The notes beneath the pieces were generated by a model that searched no databases, had not been told where the DNA came from, and was given only the letters and a program-made list of their open reading frames with translations. Below, one piece after another: positions 60,267 to 64,000 of a DNA stretch of 64,000 nt. The stretch is taken from NCBI GenBank assembly GCA_027488135.1, contig JAIYCH010000022.1, forward strand, positions 62,001-126,000, in the 5' to 3' direction. Both the position numbers and the translations under genes were made by a program. This DNA comes from Saprospiraceae bacterium (lineage in GTDB: Bacteria; Bacteroidota; Bacteroidia; Chitinophagales; Saprospiraceae). Within the stretch, counting starts at the first letter, position 1. Each line of letters starts with the position of its first letter.

Positions 60267-62195
60267 TTAAGGCTCTAAACGTTCTATTAGTCTGGCAGAA
60301 ATACGAAGAAAATCCATTTCCGTTATGATACCTATCAGTTCTCCATCAGTAACGACTGGAAGGCAGCCAATTTTCTTTTCGCGCATGATATGAAGCGCCT
60401 CTATAATTGATTTTCCAGGTTCAATAACAATGGGGGAACTAATCATTATATCTTCAACCGTATGCTGTTTGTTTCCTTCTTTTATAGAAATACCTTTTTG
60501 GCTATAAAACCTAAGGAGTAACCTGGAAGTAATTAATCCACAAATATTACCCTTTTGATCTTCCACGGGCATATATCTGATCTTTTTCCAATCCATTAGT
60601 TTTGCTACCAACTCAATGAGGTCATCTTTTGAGACAGTAAAAAGGTCTGTTTGCATAAATTCCTCGACCCGCAAATTCCCTGGTCTATAATCTAACAAAT
60701 CTTTCAATTCAGGTAATTCCCAGGTATGGACAGGTTTACCCAATGTCTGATTTTCATAAATGGCACTGGTCATCACCGTAATAGCTTCATCCATACTTGT
60801 TTCTTTCTTCAGCTTGGTAAATGCGCGAAGCTGCCATCTTGCCCCATTCAAATTCAACTTTGCTCTTTGAGAAATGATATCCATATAAAAATCAATATCA
60901 CCTGAATTAATTCCTTGCGAAGCAAGACCTTCTTTGGCGAGAGGAATGAGTTCATGTTGAACCAGATCGGTTACCGTAATTTTTTTATCTTTAAACCAGG
61001 TAAATTTCGAATCCATCCCAAAGCGCGCTGCTTTCTCAAAATTATCTCTTACATCTTCCCAGCTCATTTTTTTCCTAATATCTCCCCATTCTTTAGCGCA
61101 ACCTACGACGGCCCCTAACCAAAGGGCGGCATTAGCTATTTCATCTACTACGGTTGGACCAGCAGGCAGAACCCTGTTTTCGATACGCAAATGAGGTTTT
61201 CCGGTATCACTAATACCGTAACAAGGTCTGTTCCATCGATACACGGTTGAATTATGCACTTGCAGGGCACTTAATCGGGGAATATTTCCTGCGAGTACTG
61301 TTTCCATAGAATTCTCATTTGTTTCCGGATAAATCAATGATCTGAAGCGAGCAATGTCTTCCCGATAAATATCCAGTATGGAGTTATGAACCCAATCGGA
61401 ACCAAAATTAACTCTTGGACTCCGTTCCCGCATGTGTTCATTAGTGGTTCTTACGTCTAATGCCTGTTGAAAGAGGGCAATTCTGGATTCATGCCATAAT
61501 CGTCGGCCAAAAACAATGGGGGAATTGGCCGAAATTCCCAAAACAGGAGCAGTTAGTGCTTGAGCTATGTTATAATAAGGTACAAAATTTTCCGGATCAA
61601 CTTGCAAGTGAACTTGAAAACTTGTATTTGCCGCTTCCAAAAGAGGGGTATGACTTCTTAGTAATAATTCATCAATGCCTTGAATTCTTAATTCAAAAGC
61701 CTGCCCCAATAACTGAGCACTAAGTGATTCCACCAATAACTTATACCTTTCCCGAGGCGTTAAATTATGAGATTCCAAATCATTTTTATGCAGCGTTGGC
61801 AAAATACCGGTAAGTAATATATCTGATTGAAAATGGGCTAATTCAGATTTAATAATCTGTAACTTTTCATTAGTTTCTGCCTGCATATCTTTGAGTGCAG
61901 AGCCAGTGAAAACACGAGGATCCAGATTTATCTCCAGATTAAATTTTGCCAATTCTGTATCTAACCAAGGTTTATCTTGTAGCAAATCCATGATTTCCAA
62001 CGCAATAGGAGCCGCTTTGAATGATTTTTTTTGTATGATACACATTTCTTGTTCCGCACCAATTCTGGTAATACCGGTTTCAAAAAACTGATTGTGCAAC
62101 ATGTATTCCAGCGCTTGCATGTCCTGCAAAAGATTGGAAACAAATTGTTGCTTACCTAATTCTCCTTTTGCTTTTTTAAATTTTTTCTCACCCAT
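60267..62195 (-). CDS. GCS2-like (glutamate-cysteine ligase family) protein fused to a CBS pair
   Basis: 642 aa. Residues about 25-480 resemble the GCS2 carboxylate-amine/glutamate-cysteine ligase family: GITRIGAEQEMCII (the ATP/metal ExE region), FNLEINLDPRVFTG, NTSFQVHLQVDPENF, and RPCYGISDTGKPHLRIENRVLPAGPTVVDEIANAA. The C-terminal ~135 residues form two CBS motifs: FMQTDLFTVSKDDLIELVAKLMDWKKIRYMPVED and IMISSPIVIEPGKSIIEALHIMREKKIGCLPVV. CBS pairs bind adenosyl ligands, so the ligase-like part may be switched by ATP, AMP or SAM. Whether it makes gamma-glutamylcysteine is not proven. Confidence 0.85.
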   Translation of the reverse strand: MGEKKFKKAKGELGKQQFVSNLLQDMQALEYMLHNQFFETGITRIGAEQEMCIIQKKSFKAAPIALEIMDLLQDKPWLDTELAKFNLEINLDPRVFTGSALKDMQAETNEKLQIIKSELAHFQSDILLTGILPTLHKNDLESHNLTPRERYKLLVESLSAQLLGQAFELRIQGIDELLLRSHTPLLEAANTSFQVHLQVDPENFVPYYNIAQALTAPVLGISANSPIVFGRRLWHESRIALFQQALDVRTTNEHMRERSPRVNFGSDWVHNSILDIYREDIARFRSLIYPETNENSMETVLAGNIPRLSALQVHNSTVYRWNRPCYGISDTGKPHLRIENRVLPAGPTVVDEIANAALWLGAVVGCAKEWGDIRKKMSWEDVRDNFEKAARFGMDSKFTWFKDKKITVTDLVQHELIPLAKEGLASQGINSGDIDFYMDIISQRAKLNLNGARWQLRAFTKLKKETSMDEAITVMTSAIYENQTLGKPVHTWELPELKDLLDYRPGNLRVEEFMQTDLFTVSKDDLIELVAKLMDWKKIRYMPVEDQKGNICGLITSRLLLRFYSQKGISIKEGNKQHTVEDIMISSPIVIEPGKSIIEALHIMREKKIGCLPVVTDGELIGIITEMDFLRISARLIERLEP

Positions 62196-62301
62196 TATAA
62201 AAATATTATTCCCTAATATAGCTAAAATTAAAAATCAGTCCGCATTCAAAATCATAATTTTTAAATTATTATTGCGTTCATTTCAAATAAAACAAAGTAT
62301 A

Positions 62302-62826
62302 GTGCGGATTTTCATATTATTCTTTTGCCTGATAGCCGTTTTTTCCTGTCGAAGTGACCGACGTTTGGTTTCATTTTTCATGTATTACCCTAATATTCGG
62401 CTAAATATTCCCTCCGGTTTAAGTGGCATTTTACCTAGGGTCTATTCATTAGACCTGGTTCCATCGAATATAAAAAATTTTTTACCCGCAGGACTTGATA
62501 CCGCCTTGATAACAAGGATAGAACCTGTTTCTGCACGCCTGGTTACCCTGGACGAAAGCATCTCCTTTTATTGGCTTAGAGAATTATCTATTAGAATATG
62601 TCAGGATAAATCTCCTACCTGCCAAACTGCTGAAGAAGTTTTTTATCAAAACGAACTAGCCTTAAGAAAGCCCGCTTTAGAGATTGATTTATTTCCAACG
62701 CTCATTAACGCAAGAAAACATCTTGTAAAAAATTCGTTCAAACTGGAGGTCTTGTTTTATTTACAAGACATAACCCCGAGAGAAATTCCAGCCCGTTTAG
62801 AAATGGAATTTGCCGCTTACCAATAA
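62302..62826 (+). CDS. Probable lipoprotein, GTG start
   Basis: 174 aa if translation begins at the GTG 62302, which gives a proper lipoprotein signal: MRIFILFFCLIAVFSC with lipobox VFSC and Cys16. The frame extends further upstream into the first codons of the GCS2/CBS gene on the other strand, but that part looks non-coding. The mature domain is unrecognised (LDLVPSNIKNFLPAGLDTALITRIEP; ISFYWLRELSIRICQDKSPTC; ALEIDLFPTLINARKHLVKN). No ATG fits, so the start is the weakest point. It is convergent with the MazF gene. Confidence 0.6.
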   Translation: MRIFILFFCLIAVFSCRSDRRLVSFFMYYPNIRLNIPSGLSGILPRVYSLDLVPSNIKNFLPAGLDTALITRIEPVSARLVTLDESISFYWLRELSIRICQDKSPTCQTAEEVFYQNELALRKPALEIDLFPTLINARKHLVKNSFKLEVLFYLQDITPREIPARLEMEFAAYQ

Positions 62827-62849
62827 GCGAGATAATGGATGGGTCACTT

Positions 62850-63188
62850 TTATAAATCAAATACGATTTTTAAAGAATCTTTTATTTTCTGAAAGTCAGT
62901 TTCATCCATTTCACCTAATTTACTAACAAATCTGTTTGTTGATAAAGATTTTACTTGAAAACAATCTGCTGTTGAATCTTTACCCAGTTTATTCAGGATC
63001 GTTGGTTTAATTTTTACCATCCAGTCTGCAGTAATATACCTCTCATTCCAATCTGTAATTGGAACAATAATCCGAAGTGGTAAAATACCAATGGCATCGT
63101 CATTAACAATAATTGCAGGTCGTTTTTTATTTATCTCAGCGCCAACACTTGGATTAAAAGTTACCCACCAGATTTCCTTAGTATTCAT
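62850..63188 (-). CDS. PemK/MazF-family toxin (endoribonuclease)
   Basis: 112 aa from the ATG at 63188. Start MNTKEIWWVTFNPSVGAEINKKRPAIIVND has the MazF strand/loop pattern (EIWWVTF, then G-x-E-I-x-K-x-R-P-A-I-[IV]-[IV]-x-x-D), followed by RIIVPITDW and FQVKSLSTNRFVSKLGEM, the C-terminal QVKSL...R marks. MazF toxins cut RNA. Its start overlaps the stop of the upstream Panacea-domain gene by 11 bases, so the antitoxin is translated first. A frame 33 bases further upstream adds only nonsense. Confidence 0.9.
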   Translation of the reverse strand: MNTKEIWWVTFNPSVGAEINKKRPAIIVNDDAIGILPLRIIVPITDWNERYITADWMVKIKPTILNKLGKDSTADCFQVKSLSTNRFVSKLGEMDETDFQKIKDSLKIVFDL

Positions 63189-63744
63189 AAATATCCTCAG
63201 CATCAGAGATAGAGGAATCAATTAATTCATTATCATATAAATAGTCAATGAGTAAAAACCTTGCAGCTTCTTTTCTTTCCGTTTTTTTATCTTTAGGTAT
63301 AAATTGATATAATCTATCAGGCGATGAAAAATAATTTTTTAGTAACTCATTATCTATTACTTGAGATTTACCATAAGTATCCAACCAAGGTGATTCTTCG
63401 TGGGTTAATTCCATCATTTTTACTGGAGAGAATTGACGAAAATATCCATAAACTTTATTAATAAATTTTTTCTGTTTATCACTTAAATAATCAAAGGAAT
63501 GGTTAGTTTCAGGAACGATGATTGAGTTATTTCCATAGACTTTAAATGTATAGTACTCTTTAGAAATCACCGGGCCATATTTCCATGCCTCTATTTCTTC
63601 TTCAAATAAGACTTCATTAAAAAGTGCCAAATGGTATCCTTGCAAATAATATAAAATTTTCTGCAACTTCATATTTGTAAGGTTTTCCTCAGGATTGTTC
63701 TGAGCCAGGCTAATTATGTAATTTGAAATTTGATTTGCTTTCAT
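63178..63744 (-). CDS. Panacea-domain antitoxin (SocA/DUF4065 type)
   Basis: 188 aa from the ATG at 63744 (63750 is also possible). The Panacea/SocA-like domain is clear: ANQISNYIISLAQN, TNMKLQKILYYLQGYHLALF, LFEEEIEAWKYGPVISKEYY and LTHEESPWLDTY. Panacea domains act as antitoxin modules paired with many unrelated toxins. Here the partner is a MazF toxin overlapping by 11 bases downstream, unlike MazE, the usual MazF antitoxin. A C-terminal tail rich in acidic residues (SSISDAEDIYEY) might contact the toxin. A promoter box lies at 63781-63788. Confidence 0.88.
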   Translation of the reverse strand: MKANQISNYIISLAQNNPEENLTNMKLQKILYYLQGYHLALFNEVLFEEEIEAWKYGPVISKEYYTFKVYGNNSIIVPETNHSFDYLSDKQKKFINKVYGYFRQFSPVKMMELTHEESPWLDTYGKSQVIDNELLKNYFSSPDRLYQFIPKDKKTERKEAARFLLIDYLYDNELIDSSISDAEDIYEY

Positions 63745-63780
63745 AACCATTGTAATTTATGATATATTAGCCCTAATCTT

Positions 63781-63788
63781 CAAAAATA
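63781..63788 (-). promoter_or_regulatory. -7 element (TATTTTTG) of the toxin-antitoxin pair
   Basis: Minus-strand perfect TAnnTTTG box; a TTG (63809-63811 on the complement) lies 20 bases further upstream, the expected -33 spacing. It is 36 bases before the chosen antitoxin start. Confidence 0.65.
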
Positions 63789-63877
63789 AGTAATTTTTAC
63801 ATAAATAACAATTAAAAATCCGCAATCATATGTTAGACCCGACTATAAAAACGAGACTACCTTTTTAGACAGCCTCC

Positions 63878-64000
63878 TTATTTATTTTTCAACAGCAGGC
63901 TACTATCTCCAAAGCTCAAAAACCGAAATTTATTTTCCAAAGCGTACTTATAAATTTTTTTCCAATCCTCTCCTACCCAAGCTGCGATAAGGAACAACAG
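63878..64000 (-). CDS. queA: S-adenosylmethionine:tRNA ribosyltransferase-isomerase, C-terminal fragment
   Basis: Minus-strand frame open from the window edge to TAA at 63878-63880, 40 residues. The sequence LLFLIAAWVGEDWKKIYKYA...NKFRFLSFGDSSLLL is the conserved QueA ending (ALENDFRFLSYGDSSLL in typical members). QueA makes the epoxyqueuosine precursor in tRNA by adding the ribosyl part of SAM to preQ1. Only the tail is in the window, so the start and the rest of the operon are outside. The stop is followed by AGGCTGTCTAAAAAGG, discussed under rejected items. Confidence 0.85.
   Translation of the reverse strand: MLFLIAAWVGEDWKKIYKYALENKFRFLSFGDSSLLLKNK

Noticed and set aside
62092-62301. 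Longer N-terminus for the lipoprotein gene
   Set aside because: The first 70 codons overlap the start of the GCS2/CBS gene and read as Cys-rich nonsense; the GTG at 62302 yields a proper lipobox.
63858-63877. Possible insertion-sequence end (AGGCTGTCTAAAAAGG) just after the queA stop
   Set aside because: Such ends occur in Bacteroidota insertion sequences, but only one end is visible, with no inverted partner, target duplication or transposase fragment in the window.

Overview
The window reads as a chromosomal segment of an AT-rich member of the Bacteroidota, most like the Saprospiria/Chitinophagia side of the phylum (the phylum is well supported, the family is a guess). Four things point there. 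Genes are preceded by TAnnTTTG -7 promoter elements and almost never by Shine-Dalgarno sequences. There are carboxypeptidase-regulatory/TonB-type outer-membrane barrels. Phylum-typical families are common (FISUMP, DUF983, DUF1080, Wzi/RemB-like barrel, NTP_transf_4 nucleotidyltransferase, type B L31). The SDR pair, MlaE/MlaF pair and ligase/exonuclease pair are also arranged in Bacteroidota style. There is no rRNA operon, prophage, intact insertion sequence or CRISPR array; one tRNA (Leu, anticodon GAG) is present.

Layout. 0-4.3 kb: the end of meaB, then lemA and two TPM-domain genes in one apparent operon, a DUF2490 protein and two small exported proteins. 4.6-8.4 kb: a large unrecognised helical protein and metG. 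8.7-15.4 kb, mostly minus strand: a small TPR-like membrane protein, a CotH-like secreted protein overlapping a TonB-type outer-membrane barrel, glgB and rbfA. 15.5-25.2 kb: recG, two tandem YceI genes, a phosphopantetheinyl transferase, a WD40 protein, a FISUMP protein, a Fe-S type cysH, an M1 peptidase and an unknown exported protein, with several tail-to-tail gene pairs that touch or overlap. 25.3-35.7 kb, plus strand: two TIM-barrel sugar isomerase-like genes, an outer-membrane barrel, a TMEM220 protein, the DNA-ligase/exonuclease pair, a second M1 peptidase and an SLC45-like MFS carrier. 35.8-44.5 kb: malic enzyme (maeB), L31, a nucleotidyltransferase with a methyltransferase, two SDR genes, mlaE/mlaF and tRNA-Leu. 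44.5-55.8 kb: a TehB-like methyltransferase, DUF983, a Crp/Fnr regulator with a large lipoprotein, methylmalonyl-CoA mutase, a DUF1080 protein, an antirepressor-like gene with a palindrome over its promoter, a Wzi-like barrel and glycogen phosphorylase.

The most unusual stretch is about 55.8-60.2 kb. Six small plus-strand genes (RBBP9-type hydrolase, AraC regulator, small membrane protein, Crp/Fnr regulator, HGSNAT/DUF1624-type acyltransferase, small membrane protein) are punctuated by four same-orientation copies of a 51-bp, indel-free repeat lying at or just after gene ends. Each repeat carries the same 13-codon frame on the opposite strand, broken by a stop in one copy. This looks like a cassette-type arrangement that I cannot match to a known element. 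After it come a GCS2-like/CBS fusion protein, a lipoprotein, a Panacea-antitoxin/MazF-toxin pair and the 3' end of queA.

Metabolic links inside the window: glgB and glgP make and degrade glycogen. MeaB (left edge) services the mutase encoded 48 kb away. MaeB could feed pyruvate/NADPH from the C4 acids that the methylmalonyl pathway also supplies. MlaE/MlaF and the outer-membrane barrels serve the envelope. All functions are assigned by reading motifs; no database search was run.
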